From Lachnospiraceae bacterium (GTDB lineage: Bacteria; Bacillota; Clostridia; Lachnospirales; Lachnospiraceae): a stretch of 64,000 bases of DNA. Below are positions 15,530 to 24,699 of the stretch, one piece after another. Made by a program: the position numbers and the translations under genes. The number at the start of each line of letters is the position of its first letter. Positions within the stretch are counted from its first letter, which is position 1. The stretch is from NCBI GenBank assembly GCA_910575775.1, contig CAJTEY010000024.1, forward strand, positions 1-64,000. Direction: 5' to 3'. Below the pieces are notes generated by a model. That model saw only the letters and a list, made by a program, of their open reading frames with translations, was not told where the DNA came from and did not search any database.

Positions 15530-15556
15530 TCATTGCCTCCGCGCAAATTATACCAC

Positions 15557-15590
15557 AAAAAAACGCAATAAGAAAGAATCTTATCGCGTT
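15557..15590 (-). terminator. intrinsic terminator of the blaI/M56 operon
   Basis: On the minus strand a 12-bp stem (AACGCGATAAGA / TCTTATTGCGTT, one G-T pair) is followed by TTTTTTTG. It begins 15 nt after the stop of the peptidase gene. Confidence 0.9.
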
Positions 15591-15604
15591 TCTTTAAAAA
15601 AAAA

Positions 15605-17734
15605 CTACTTTCCCTGCCAGAGCGCCCGGGCCACATAGGATTCGTCAATCCTTGGATACTCCAGACGGAAACCCGTATCACTGTTCTCATCCTCCACAAC
15701 CTGTACGGCAAGGACAGGCAGGCCGTAAAACCACAGCCCCTCGGCGCCATTCAGCTTAAGTCCTACCGACAGATACACCGTTGTCCCCTCATACACTTCA
15801 TCCGGGTACATCTGATCACTGTCAGAATGCTGCTTCTCCCAGCCCGGGCCGTTCAGCGCAAAGTAAGCGGTATCAGGTACGATCTGCACATCCTCCGGCT
15901 TCCGGTCCCGGTAAGCAGAGATGTCAATATTGCCCAGATACATATCCCCGTCGCAGATCACATGCACTTTTTCTGCCTCCTGATCGATGGTGAAGCTCAG
16001 ATACTCCCGCGCCCACTCGACACAGTCCTCTTCCGTGAGGCTCTTTAAATCAACCGTGCCGGTATCATAGCGGAATCCTTCGTAAAGCCGCCATTTTTCT
16101 ACCTGTCCGCTCTCTTCGGCAAGAAGTTTCCACATAAACCTCCTTGGCCATCCATCCTCCGCCGCCTCCAGAATGCGGATATTGTCGCTGCTTTCATTCC
16201 GGTAAGAAGCGCACCACGGTATATCAAGGGTTGTCACATCTTCCCCAATCCGCACCTTTAACCCCCGGAATCCAAATGTTTCCGTATAGAGACCGTACAG
16301 GGAAATGAGTCCCCCTTCTTCACGACAGAGCAGATACCAGCCGTCTTCCGGTTTTTCGCCTCCCTTTCCCTCCTGCCAGTCATAATAGGACTGCACATCA
16401 AATTTCCTCTCCCGCATAAGCTCGCGGTCATCCGTCTCACGGTCATGCAGCATTTCCACAAAAGTCTGCCCTTTCACCTCCTCGTATTCTTTCTGAATAC
16501 GGGCAAACTCCGCATTATTCTCCTCAATAACCGTCTGACGGGCCTGCACATCAGAATCAGTCGCGGCAGCATTTTCTCCCTGCCCGCTCCTGTCTGCTGC
16601 GTCCGCCCCCCGCATTCCTGTCCCGCCCACGGCATTCCTGTCTTCCCGGTCTGCTCCCGTGAAGGCGCAGCCGCAGAACAAGACAACCGCCGCCAGAACA
16701 ACCGCCAAAAAAGCCCTTTTCCTCCGGCCCGTCTTCGTCAGCGCAAGAATCCTTTCTCTGACGCTGTGCTCACCGCCCTCCGACATAAAAGGCATACCCG
16801 GACATTTCTCCCTGCCCCCGGCACCGTCTCCCAAAAAGGAAAGGAGGGTTCTTCCGTAAGCAAACCGCTGAGGCTCTCCCAGCAGACGCACCGCCGCCTC
16901 GTCACAGGCGAGCTCACTGTCCCGCCTGGCCGCGTAAGCCGCCGCCCACACAAAGGGATCAAACCAGTAAACCGCCGCCAGCAGACAGCGCAGGAAAGCC
17001 CACAGCCCGTCCCCGTGCAGCGCATGGCAATATTCATGAGCCAGTATGTGCATCAGGTTCTGCTCTTTTGCGGCAGCGCTCTTTCCGATATAAATATGCC
17101 GCCCTGCCAGGCACGGACTCGGCAGCCCGTTCACACAATACACCTTCATTCCGTGTCTGGAAAGCAGTCCGGCAAACAATCCCGGAATCATTTCCGCCGG
17201 AAGTTCCCTTCTGTTTTTATGCAGATACCGTGCAAACCGCCACTCGGCAAGGAGCATGTAACCACCCACAGCCAGAAATCCCAAAAGCCACAGCATCCAA
17301 AGCAGCCCTGTCACGGAAAACCCGGACCGTTCCCTGACAGCTGCACTTTCCTCCACAGGCAGACTTCCGGCCGCCGCTTCAGCCTTCTCCCTGATTGCGC
17401 TGACCTCCTGCCCGGCTCCCGCATCCTGCCCTTCCACAGCCTCCCAGACTGGGCTTTCTGCCGTCTGCGAAAACATGCCGCCGGCGGCAGGAACCACACG
17501 GCTCTCCTCACCTTCCGCAGAAAATATCCTGCTGCTCTCTTTTGCAGTCTCCGGCAGCAGATTCATGACGCTGAAAGGACTGGTTCCCGCAGACAGAGGA
17601 AACAACAACCTGGCTGCCACCAGAAGCCAGAGCATATACCGCAGCCCCATACTGATCTTGCCAAAGGTCAGTTTCCGCAGGCAGAAGATCCCTGCAATCA
17701 ATACCGATGATGTGACCATAAGTTCTATCAGCAT
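15605..17734 (-). CDS. BlaR1/MecR1-like M56 membrane metallopeptidase with novel sensor domain
   Basis: The 709-aa product has four or five N-terminal membrane helices and a gluzincin site HILAHEYCHALHGDGLW (HExxH) near residue 235. Another helix (FLAVVLAAVVLFCGCAFTG) lies near 350. The C-terminal 340 residues are outside the membrane. In BlaR1 this part is a penicillin-binding sensor with SxxK; I see no such motif, so the signal is probably not a beta-lactam. The GTATGCTGA overlap with blaI shows translational coupling. The peptidase is expected to cleave or inactivate the BlaI-type repressor when the sensor is engaged. The ligand is unknown. Confidence 0.85.
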   Translation of the reverse strand: MLIELMVTSSVLIAGIFCLRKLTFGKISMGLRYMLWLLVAARLLFPLSAGTSPFSVMNLLPETAKESSRIFSAEGEESRVVPAAGGMFSQTAESPVWEAVEGQDAGAGQEVSAIREKAEAAAGSLPVEESAAVRERSGFSVTGLLWMLWLLGFLAVGGYMLLAEWRFARYLHKNRRELPAEMIPGLFAGLLSRHGMKVYCVNGLPSPCLAGRHIYIGKSAAAKEQNLMHILAHEYCHALHGDGLWAFLRCLLAAVYWFDPFVWAAAYAARRDSELACDEAAVRLLGEPQRFAYGRTLLSFLGDGAGGREKCPGMPFMSEGGEHSVRERILALTKTGRRKRAFLAVVLAAVVLFCGCAFTGADREDRNAVGGTGMRGADAADRSGQGENAAATDSDVQARQTVIEENNAEFARIQKEYEEVKGQTFVEMLHDRETDDRELMRERKFDVQSYYDWQEGKGGEKPEDGWYLLCREEGGLISLYGLYTETFGFRGLKVRIGEDVTTLDIPWCASYRNESSDNIRILEAAEDGWPRRFMWKLLAEESGQVEKWRLYEGFRYDTGTVDLKSLTEEDCVEWAREYLSFTIDQEAEKVHVICDGDMYLGNIDISAYRDRKPEDVQIVPDTAYFALNGPGWEKQHSDSDQMYPDEVYEGTTVYLSVGLKLNGAEGLWFYGLPVLAVQVVEDENSDTGFRLEYPRIDESYVARALWQGK

Positions 17735-18138
17735 ACCTTGTCACCGTCCTTTCCGCAAACTTCCTGCCCCTGCTGCTCCTCTGCCTGCTTCAGGATCTCA
17801 TAGAGTTCCGAAATCTCCTTTCCCGAAAGCGCCTTCTGCTCTACCATCGTGTTCAGCATCAGACCCATCCTGCCCTCAAAAACCCGTTCCAGAAAATCCT
17901 CCGTCTCCTGCAGCGCCGCCTCCTGCCTCTCAATCTGCGGATAGTATAATTTTGCACGCTCTCCCGCCTCATAGCGGACCGCGCCCTTATCCTCCATCCG
18001 TCTTAAAAAGGTCATAATCGTGTGCTTTGTCCACCCTGTCGTTTCCTGAAAGCGCCGCGTCATCTGCATGATCGTCTGCGGCGCCTCTTCCCACAGCGCG
18101 CCCATCACTTTCCATTCCGCCTCTGATAATCTGACCAT
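17728..18138 (-). CDS. BlaI/MecI-family repressor
   Basis: The 136-aa product has the N-terminal winged helix of the family (LSEAEWKVMGALWEEAPQTIMQM…WTKHTIMTFLRRMEDKGAV) and a C-terminal dimerisation helix pair. The start ATG follows AAGGGGGAATGAAGG. It heads a two-gene operon with the M56 peptidase, the standard sensor-repressor pair, and likely represses the strong promoter at 18267-18295. Confidence 0.93.
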   Translation of the reverse strand: MVRLSEAEWKVMGALWEEAPQTIMQMTRRFQETTGWTKHTIMTFLRRMEDKGAVRYEAGERAKLYYPQIERQEAALQETEDFLERVFEGRMGLMLNTMVEQKALSGKEISELYEILKQAEEQQGQEVCGKDGDKVC

Positions 18139-18230
18139 CCTTCATTCCCCCTTCTCTGCGCAGCCTCCATTTTCTACAACCCAGAAACCGGGCGCGCACC
18201 GGTCTCTGAATAACTGTTTCCTGCCACAGC

Positions 18231-18302
18231 AAAAAGGTTGACATCCGCCTACCATTCTTTTCTCCTATCATAGCTTACTGGTAGTCATCTGTCAACCTTT
18301 TT
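18231..18302. promoter_or_regulatory. blaI promoter inside a 13-bp inverted repeat
   Basis: On the minus strand TTGACA (18290-18295) and TATGAT (18267-18272) are 17 nt apart, close to consensus. The spacer holds ACTACCAGT, a short dyad that could be the BlaI box. The whole region is bracketed by a perfect inverted repeat, AAAAAGGTTGACA (18231-18243) and TGTCAACCTTTTT (18290-18302), whose right arm includes the -35. Confidence 0.75.
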
Positions 18303-18339
18303 ATTTTTTCTTTCCCGCACCCGTCAGCGTCAGAAGCGC

Positions 18340-20748
18340 TCACACTTCTTTTTCTGTCGTCTGCGCATAAAATCCCCGTGTCCGTTCATCCACCCGGGCC
18401 GTTTCCGTCACCTCCACCTGCAGGGTCTGCCTGATATCCACGCATGACGATCCTATGGACAAGGTAAATGCCCCCTTTTCCACAACCCAGTTATCATGCC
18501 TGTTCAGAAACGCCATCTGGCTCACTTTCATCTGAAATACAACCCGCTTTTTCTCTCCGGGCTGCAGCCGGATTCGTCTGAAGCCAGCCAGCTCCATCGT
18601 AGGACGCACCATAGATGCCGTCTGATCCGTAAAATAAAGCTGGACCACCTCATCTCCAGGCAGACTGCCCACATTTTCCACGTCAACACTGACAGCCAGA
18701 ACATCCCGCGCCGTCACCTGCGCCCGTTCCACCTCTGCCTCACTGTAGGCAAACTCCGTATAAGACAGCCCGTGTCCAAAATAGTACAAAGGAAAAGCCG
18801 TGTCGTTGATATAGCCGTTCTTATTGCGTATCATGCCGGTATGTCCCGCAGATACATACCCGCTCCCTCTCGGCAGCCCGTAATAAACCGGGAGCTGACC
18901 TGCATTTCTTGCTGCCGTAACGGGAAGTTTCCCGCCGGGATTATATTCTCCGAACAGCGTCTTGCAAAGCGCCTGTCCGCCCATCACGCCAGGCTGCCAT
19001 ACCTCTAAGACGGCGTCAAAATGACTCGCCACAAATTCATTGGAAAGGGGTCTGCCGTCAAAGTGGAGCACCACCGTCTTCTTATGTAACGCGTATACCT
19101 TTCTGGCAAACGTCTCCTGCATCCCCGGCAGACCGATATCTGTGGAGTCAACCCCCTCTCCCACCGTGGAAGTGATGCCCCAGCCGTTCTTTCCGCCAAG
19201 AGTCAGAATCACCACGTCCGCGTCCGCCGCCACGCGAAGGGCCTCCTCCATTCCCGCCGTATCGCTGCCGGCACAGTTGATTCCCCTTGCGTAGACAACC
19301 CGGCTCTGCGGCAGATATTCCTGCAAGGCCCGGTACAGGCTCCTGACAGCCGGAAACTCCCTCGAAATCCGTTTCCCGATTCTTGGCGAAACTTCCCTCA
19401 CCTGCCCCACATAGCTCTGTTCAATGTCATAGACAATCAGACCCGGCTCCTCAAACTCCTGTCCGTCCTCCTCTCTGGCTAACGACATGTCAAGAGCCGC
19501 CGGATAGGAAAACGTCCCAAAATAGCTGCGCACATTGTCGCCGTGGGGACCGAGGACAGCAATTTTTCTGACCTTTTTTGAGAGCGGCAGCAGACGGTTC
19601 TCATTTTTTAACAAGATAAAACTCTTCTCGGCAATCTCCTCATTCAGACACTGGGTCTGTACACAGTGTAAGTTTTTCTTCAATTCCCCGATATGCGGAT
19701 ACGGATCTTCAAACAGTCCCAGCTCAAACTTCAGCTTAAGCACCCTTTCAACTGCCCGGTCAATCACTCCCATGGAAAGTTCCCCGGCATCCACAGCCTC
19801 CTTCATCCGATAAGTAAATCCTTTGGGTCTCGGGTATTCCACATCAAGTCCTGCCTGAATCGCCAGCTTTCCGGCCTCCTCAAAGCTGTCGGCTACACAG
19901 AACGGATCCACCAGTCTGTCAACTGCCACATAGTCAGATACCACAATTCCCTCAAAGCCCATCTCATCCCTCAAAAGTTCAGTCAGGAGTGTTTTGGACG
20001 CCACCACGGGTTCCCCGTTCATCGAGCAGTAAGAGCACATCACGCTTCTCATGCCGGCCTCCGTGACCGCACACTGGAAAGGCTTGCAGTGAATTTCTTT
20101 TACATCCCTTGGCGACACCATATTCCGTCCCATATTGATACCGCCCTCAGTAACCCCATGCCCCACAAAGTGTTTCGCCGTTGCAGCGATTCCTTTTCGA
20201 AGGTCCTCCGTCTGAAGGCCTCTCACAAATGCGCTCGCCATAGCCGATGTCAGAGCCGCATCCTCCCCATATGTCTCGGTCACCCTGCCCCATCTGGGAT
20301 CCCTTGTAATGTCCACCACAGGGGAAAGCGCCTGGCGGAACCCCACCTCCAGCATCTGCCTGCGGATCACCTCCGCCATCCGCCCAATCAGCTCCGGCTC
20401 AAACGTGGATGCCTGCGCAATCGCGCTCGGGAAAACATCCGCCTCTGTAAACTGTGCCCCTGCACTCGCCTCACAGTGAATCAGCGCCGGGATACCAAGC
20501 TCTGTCTCCTCCACAAGAAACTTCTGCAGACGGAATACATATTCCGCAATATCCTCCACACACGCTGCCGTGGTAAACGCACCCACATGCCCGATTCCTG
20601 ACGGTACATATTTCTTAAAATCCGGGATTTCCGGCTCCACCGTCACAAGACAGGTAAGCTGGTCTATCTTCTGTTCCAATGTCATGCGTCCAATCAGATC
20701 CTGTGTTCTCTCTTCTGCCGACAGTCCGGGATTTTTATATCTCTCCAT
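18340..20748 (-). CDS. glycoside hydrolase family 3 (beta-glucosidase/xylosidase type)
   Basis: The 802-aa cytoplasmic enzyme (no signal peptide) has the GH3 barrel with DPRWGRVTETYGED, the KHFVGHG motif and the nucleophile Asp in GIVVSDYVAV (about residue 265). The alpha/beta sandwich and a C-terminal fibronectin-III-like domain follow (LPGDEVVQLYFTDQ, GSSCVDIRQTLQ). The start is the ATG at 20748, just after an in-frame GTG, with AAGGAAGGA upstream. It is the last gene of the sugar ABC transporter operon, so it probably splits the imported glycoside inside the cell. Substrate specificity is not readable from sequence alone. Confidence 0.93.
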   Translation of the reverse strand: MERYKNPGLSAEERTQDLIGRMTLEQKIDQLTCLVTVEPEIPDFKKYVPSGIGHVGAFTTAACVEDIAEYVFRLQKFLVEETELGIPALIHCEASAGAQFTEADVFPSAIAQASTFEPELIGRMAEVIRRQMLEVGFRQALSPVVDITRDPRWGRVTETYGEDAALTSAMASAFVRGLQTEDLRKGIAATAKHFVGHGVTEGGINMGRNMVSPRDVKEIHCKPFQCAVTEAGMRSVMCSYCSMNGEPVVASKTLLTELLRDEMGFEGIVVSDYVAVDRLVDPFCVADSFEEAGKLAIQAGLDVEYPRPKGFTYRMKEAVDAGELSMGVIDRAVERVLKLKFELGLFEDPYPHIGELKKNLHCVQTQCLNEEIAEKSFILLKNENRLLPLSKKVRKIAVLGPHGDNVRSYFGTFSYPAALDMSLAREEDGQEFEEPGLIVYDIEQSYVGQVREVSPRIGKRISREFPAVRSLYRALQEYLPQSRVVYARGINCAGSDTAGMEEALRVAADADVVILTLGGKNGWGITSTVGEGVDSTDIGLPGMQETFARKVYALHKKTVVLHFDGRPLSNEFVASHFDAVLEVWQPGVMGGQALCKTLFGEYNPGGKLPVTAARNAGQLPVYYGLPRGSGYVSAGHTGMIRNKNGYINDTAFPLYYFGHGLSYTEFAYSEAEVERAQVTARDVLAVSVDVENVGSLPGDEVVQLYFTDQTASMVRPTMELAGFRRIRLQPGEKKRVVFQMKVSQMAFLNRHDNWVVEKGAFTLSIGSSCVDIRQTLQVEVTETARVDERTRGFYAQTTEKEV

Positions 20749-20793
20749 CACTTTTTATCCTTCCTTTTCTGGGATTCCTGGCTTTTTAGCAAC

Positions 20794-20825
20794 AAAATGT
20801 CCTGCCGCAGACGACAGGACATTTT
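20794..20825. terminator. hairpin between binding-protein and GH3 genes
   Basis: A perfect 11-bp stem, AAAATGTCCTG / CAGGACATTTT, lies 18 nt after the binding-protein stop and 45 nt before the GH3 start. It may end part of the transcripts or protect the upstream mRNA, giving more binding protein than GH3. Confidence 0.65.
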
Positions 20826-20842
20826 GCGCCTCCTCTCTCTTT

Positions 20843-21877
20843 CTACTGCAAATATTCATCCACATTTTCCGACGACACAATCTTAAAGGGCACATACACA
20901 TCTTCTATTTCCGCCGGATTTTTTCCGTTTTTAAGCTGTTCAAAAATATCTGCCCCGGCCTGGGCCTGCGCTCTCGCATCCTGCAATGCCGTCATCGCCA
21001 TCTCCCCGTTTTTGACAGACGTGAGCGCATCATCGCTGCCATCCACACCGAGAACAAGGATCCCATCCAGACGCCCAGCCGATTTTAACGCCTCCACAAC
21101 GCCGAGCGCAGCATCGTCGTTCTGACAGACAATGGCATCGATTACATCGTAGGACATCAGACAGTCTTCCGCCGTGCGCATCCCCTGATCCTTGGCGTTT
21201 TTCACATTGTACTCATCCATGATGGTAATGTCACTGCGTGCCGCCAGTGCATCTGTCAGCCCCTGTTTTCTGTCAATATACTGCTGGTCATTCGGCTCGC
21301 CTGTAAAATACAGAATTTGTGCATTTTCCGGAAGAACCTCACAAAGGTAATCCCCCTGCGCCTTACCCGCATCCACATTGGGAGAACCCACATAGATATA
21401 CCCCTCATAGTCTTCTCCCCCGGAAACCTGTGTCAGGAAAGAAATATAGGGAATGCCAGCTGTCTTTGCAGCCTCCAGAGCCGGTACAGAACCGTCCAGG
21501 TCATTGCTGATCGCAGAAACCACTTTTGCATTCTGCACGATAAAATCATCCACCTGGCCGTTCTGCACGTTGGTGTCACCCGCCGCATCCGTAACCATGA
21601 TCTGGATGCCCTTCGCTTCCGTCTCCTCCTTCAAATAAGAGCGGAACTTCGCGCAGTAATTATATGTGTCACTGTTATTCGCAAAACCTACCAGAAAGTC
21701 GCCTCCTGATGCCGCCTCCCCATCCGCCTCAGCCGCATCTTCCTCCGCAGACATCGCCTCGTCCGCAGCCGGCGTCTGCGTCTCCTGCGTTCCGATATCA
21801 CCTTCTCCTCCACATCCTGTCAGCCATGCGGCTGCAAGCACTACCGGCAGTAAACCTCTTAACACTTTCTTTTTCAT
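20843..21877 (-). CDS. sugar ABC transporter substrate-binding lipoprotein (RbsB-like)
   Basis: The 344-aa product has a lipoprotein signal (VLAAAWLTGC), an acidic Ala/Glu linker and a periplasmic-binding-protein type 1 fold: FLVGFANNSDTYNYCAKF, AISNDLDGSVPALEAAKTAGIPYIS, DAIVCQNDDAALGVVEAL, LVLGVDGSDDALTSVKNGEM. It captures the sugar outside the cell for the permease and ATPase encoded upstream. The ATG is preceded by GAAAGGAGACATT. It belongs to the LacI-controlled operon. Confidence 0.93.
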   Translation of the reverse strand: MKKKVLRGLLPVVLAAAWLTGCGGEGDIGTQETQTPAADEAMSAEEDAAEADGEAASGGDFLVGFANNSDTYNYCAKFRSYLKEETEAKGIQIMVTDAAGDTNVQNGQVDDFIVQNAKVVSAISNDLDGSVPALEAAKTAGIPYISFLTQVSGGEDYEGYIYVGSPNVDAGKAQGDYLCEVLPENAQILYFTGEPNDQQYIDRKQGLTDALAARSDITIMDEYNVKNAKDQGMRTAEDCLMSYDVIDAIVCQNDDAALGVVEALKSAGRLDGILVLGVDGSDDALTSVKNGEMAMTALQDARAQAQAGADIFEQLKNGKNPAEIEDVYVPFKIVSSENVDEYLQ

Positions 21878-21919
21878 AATGTCTCCTTTCCGTGCTTTGG
21901 CACATAAGATAATGTTGTG

Positions 21920-22867
21920 TTACCTGCTCTTTTTGTTTTCTTTCGTCTTGATATCTATAATTACCGCTCCTGCAATCAGCAGACCTTTTACGATGAGCTG
22001 ATACTGCGTGGAGACGTGAAGCAGGTTCAAAATATTATTGATGAGTCCTACAATGACAGAACCGATCAAAGCGCCTGTGACCGTACCGATTCCGCCCAGG
22101 AAACTGGTGCCGCCCACGATAACCGCCGTGATGGCATCAAATTCATAGCCGCTTCCCACAGAGGGCATACCCGCCATCAGTCTGGACATCAGGACCACTC
22201 CTGCCAGGCCGGTCAGAGCTCCGCTTAAGGTAAATATCATCCGTTTCTTTCTGTTCACATTGATTCCTGACGCAATGGCAGTCTTTTCACTGCCGCCGAT
22301 GGCATAGATACATGTTCCGAATTTCGTGTTTTTCATCAGCACCGCTATGATCACAACCACAATGACCATGATGATTACCGGCACCGGAATCCCAAGCACA
22401 GCTCCCTGTCCGAGGAACCGCACCTTGTCCACGCCTCCGATACTCTGCCCGTTGGTATAAAGCTGCACCACACCCTGCAGCACATTGGTCATGGCAAGCG
22501 TCGCAATAAAAGGCTGCAGCTTAAAGTGTGTGATCATAAACCCATTGATCCATCCACACACTACGCCAATGAAAATGCCCGTAAATACAGCCAGCGGCAC
22601 ATTACCTGTGGTCGAAAGCACTCCTGCCGCAAAACACATGGATGTGGTGCACAAAAGCCCCGCCGACAGATCAATCATACCCGAGACAATCAGCATGGTC
22701 TCTCCACAGGCAATGATCGTGACAACCGAAATCTGCTTTAAAATATTGATCAGATTCTGGGGTTTGAGAAAATTGCCATTGATCATCGCAGAAGCAATGA
22801 ACAAAATAATAAGTATTAAAACAATCCCATATTTTCTATATATTTCATCTGCTTTTCGCTTTTTCAT
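21920..22867 (-). CDS. ribose-type sugar ABC transporter permease (RbsC-like)
   Basis: The 315-aa product has eight to ten membrane helices and the RbsC/AraH-type EAA-like loop near GGTSFLGGIGTVTGALIGSVIVGLI. Its ATG overlaps the stop of the ATPase gene (ATGA), showing translational coupling. It forms the homodimeric channel of the importer. Confidence 0.93.
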   Translation of the reverse strand: MKKRKADEIYRKYGIVLILIILFIASAMINGNFLKPQNLINILKQISVVTIIACGETMLIVSGMIDLSAGLLCTTSMCFAAGVLSTTGNVPLAVFTGIFIGVVCGWINGFMITHFKLQPFIATLAMTNVLQGVVQLYTNGQSIGGVDKVRFLGQGAVLGIPVPVIIMVIVVVIIAVLMKNTKFGTCIYAIGGSEKTAIASGINVNRKKRMIFTLSGALTGLAGVVLMSRLMAGMPSVGSGYEFDAITAVIVGGTSFLGGIGTVTGALIGSVIVGLINNILNLLHVSTQYQLIVKGLLIAGAVIIDIKTKENKKSR

Positions 22868-24357
22868 CTGTCCGCCTCCACTATCATTTTCATAATTTTA
22901 TCCTGTGTTGCCTCCCCGCTTTCCAGAACCCCGATCTTCTTTCCCTGTGCCATGACGGCCACCCTGTGGCTCATGGAAAGCACTTCCGGCATATCTGATG
23001 AAATCAGCAAAATAGCCAATCCCTTTTCCGCCAGTTCTGTGATCAGTTTATAGATTTCCTGTTTGGCTCCCACATCAATTCCTCTGGTAGGCTCATCTAA
23101 AATCAAAACTTTGACATCGCGCACCAGCCACTTGCCAAGCACTACTTTCTGTTGGTTACCGCCGCTCAGATTTCCCACCAGGGTTTCCGCATTCGGCGCT
23201 TTGACCGCCAGACTGCCGCATATCCCTGTGACAGCCTCATGGATCTTTGGTCGCTGCCAGAACCCCCATCTCGTGAACAGGTCGCCGTTTGGAAGCATGA
23301 TATTTTCCCGAATTGACCTTACCCCCACAAACCCATAGGATGCCCGGTCCTCTGTAGCCATAACCACGCCTGCCGATATGGCATCCTGCGTGGAGCGAAA
23401 GCGGCAGGGCTTCCCGTACATCTTTATGGTTCCAGATGTGGGCCGGTCCAGACCGAAAACAGCTCTGGCAATTTCACTTCTGCCGGCCCCCATCATGCCT
23501 GCAAACCCTAAAATTTCCCCCTCTCTGATAGAAAAGGAAATGTCCTCAAATCCTTCTCCCGTCAGCCCTTCTACCTGAAGAACCACTCTGTCTCCATGCG
23601 GTTTGACGGGTGGATAAATCTCCTGAATATCCCGTCCCACCATGAGGGAAATCAACTTTTCTTCACTCACATCCCGCAGGAAACCTGATCCCACCCACTT
23701 GCCATCCCGCAGCACTGTGTACTCATCGCACAGAGAAAATACCTCTTCCAATCTGTGGGATATGAATACAAAGGCAATGCCCTGATCTCTCAATTCTCTG
23801 ACTTTCTGGAAAAAAATCTCCGTTTCCTTATTTGTCAGGGCAGATGTCGGTTCATCCATGATTATCACTTTGCTGCCCCTTGAGATCGCCTTTAAAATTT
23901 CAATCATCTGTCTGGACGCAACACTCAGATCCCCCATTTTCATCTCCGGGTCAAAATGCAATCCTATCATCTGCATCCACTCAGCCGTCTTTTTACTGCG
24001 CTCCTTCTTATTCAGAAACCCGCCCTTTTGCAAAGGTTCCCGTCCCAGATACAGATTCTCCGCAATGGTCATCTCCGGCACAAAGTTCAGTTCCTGAGAA
24101 ACAATGGAAATTCCATGTTCAAAGGCATCCCTCTCGCTTTTCATGTGAATTTCCTGCCCATTGACCAGAACAGCGCCCTCGTAACTCGTGTAAGTTCCTG
24201 ACAGAATTTTCATCAGAGTGGATTTTCCGGCGCCGTTCTCACCTACCAGAGCATGGACACTTGCAGTCTTTAACCGTAAATTGACTTGATCAAGCGCCAC
24301 CACACCCGGAAACTCTTTTCTGATATTTCTCAATTCAACAACCGTTTTTTGATCCAC
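22864..24357 (-). CDS. ribose-type sugar ABC transporter ATPase, two nucleotide-binding domains (RbsA-like)
   Basis: The 497-aa product holds two ATPase domains. The first has a full Walker A (GENGAGKST), Walker B (VIIMDEPTSAL) and a degenerate signature LSVASRQM. The second has a degenerate Walker A (GMMGAGRSE), the signature LSGGNQQK and Walker B (VLILDEPTRGID), the usual asymmetry of this family. The start codon is GTG (24357) with GGGGAGGG at good spacing; an ATG two bases upstream is in another frame and stops quickly. Confidence 0.95.
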   Translation of the reverse strand: MDQKTVVELRNIRKEFPGVVALDQVNLRLKTASVHALVGENGAGKSTLMKILSGTYTSYEGAVLVNGQEIHMKSERDAFEHGISIVSQELNFVPEMTIAENLYLGREPLQKGGFLNKKERSKKTAEWMQMIGLHFDPEMKMGDLSVASRQMIEILKAISRGSKVIIMDEPTSALTNKETEIFFQKVRELRDQGIAFVFISHRLEEVFSLCDEYTVLRDGKWVGSGFLRDVSEEKLISLMVGRDIQEIYPPVKPHGDRVVLQVEGLTGEGFEDISFSIREGEILGFAGMMGAGRSEIARAVFGLDRPTSGTIKMYGKPCRFRSTQDAISAGVVMATEDRASYGFVGVRSIRENIMLPNGDLFTRWGFWQRPKIHEAVTGICGSLAVKAPNAETLVGNLSGGNQQKVVLGKWLVRDVKVLILDEPTRGIDVGAKQEIYKLITELAEKGLAILLISSDMPEVLSMSHRVAVMAQGKKIGVLESGEATQDKIMKMIVEADR

Positions 24358-24358
24358 A

Positions 24359-24394
24359 TTATCCCTCCCCTTTTTTGTTGAAACGCTTTATCAT
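24359..24394 (-). CDS. possible 11-aa leader peptide upstream of the sugar ATPase gene
   Basis: AAAGGAG is followed two bases later by ATG and an 11-codon frame (MIKRFNKKGEG) whose TAA ends one base before the GTG start of the ATPase gene. It could couple translation to the ATPase gene. It also overlaps the proposed LacI operator. Short frames like this arise often by chance. Confidence 0.25.
   Translation of the reverse strand: MIKRFNKKGEG
24379..24393. promoter_or_regulatory. LacI-type operator, proximal
   Basis: On the minus strand TGATAAAGCGTTTCA is an imperfect dyad centred on CG, of the kind bound by LacI-family proteins. It lies between the promoter and the ATPase start, a roadblock position. 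A related site occurs at 24523-24537. Confidence 0.5.
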
Positions 24395-24428
24395 TACTCC
24401 TTTACTTACATCTCTCCTTCGTGGCTTA

Positions 24429-24457
24429 AGTATATAATATTAGGATTAATTGTGCAA
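24429..24457 (-). promoter_or_regulatory. promoter of the sugar ABC/GH3 operon
   Basis: On the minus strand TTGCAC (24452-24457) and TATACT (24429-24434) are separated by 17 nt. The two proposed operators flank it. Confidence 0.7.
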
Positions 24458-24699
24458 TATATCTTTTCTGATTTTCATATTTTTGTCTATTTCTCACATT
24501 ATTTCTACGGCTTGAAATTTGCTAAATCGTTTTATCATTTTTCCATTTTGTCTATTTTTCCGATACATAGAAATCAATCAGAAACAGACGGCCCGGGAAA
24601 GCTTTTCCGTCGCCGCCCACCGGCCTCGCAAAAAGCTATGCACAAAAACAGACGGGAACCATATAGCATTCCCGCCTTGCAATATATTTATGATGTATT
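24458..24699. other. AT-rich upstream region with distal operator
   Basis: No gene is seen here. On the minus strand TGATAAAACGATTTA at 24523-24537 shares the TGATAAA-CG half-site with the proximal operator 144 bp away, which would suit DNA looping by a LacI-type repressor. The rest is AT-rich and otherwise featureless; the end of lacI lies at its right edge. Confidence 0.45.
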
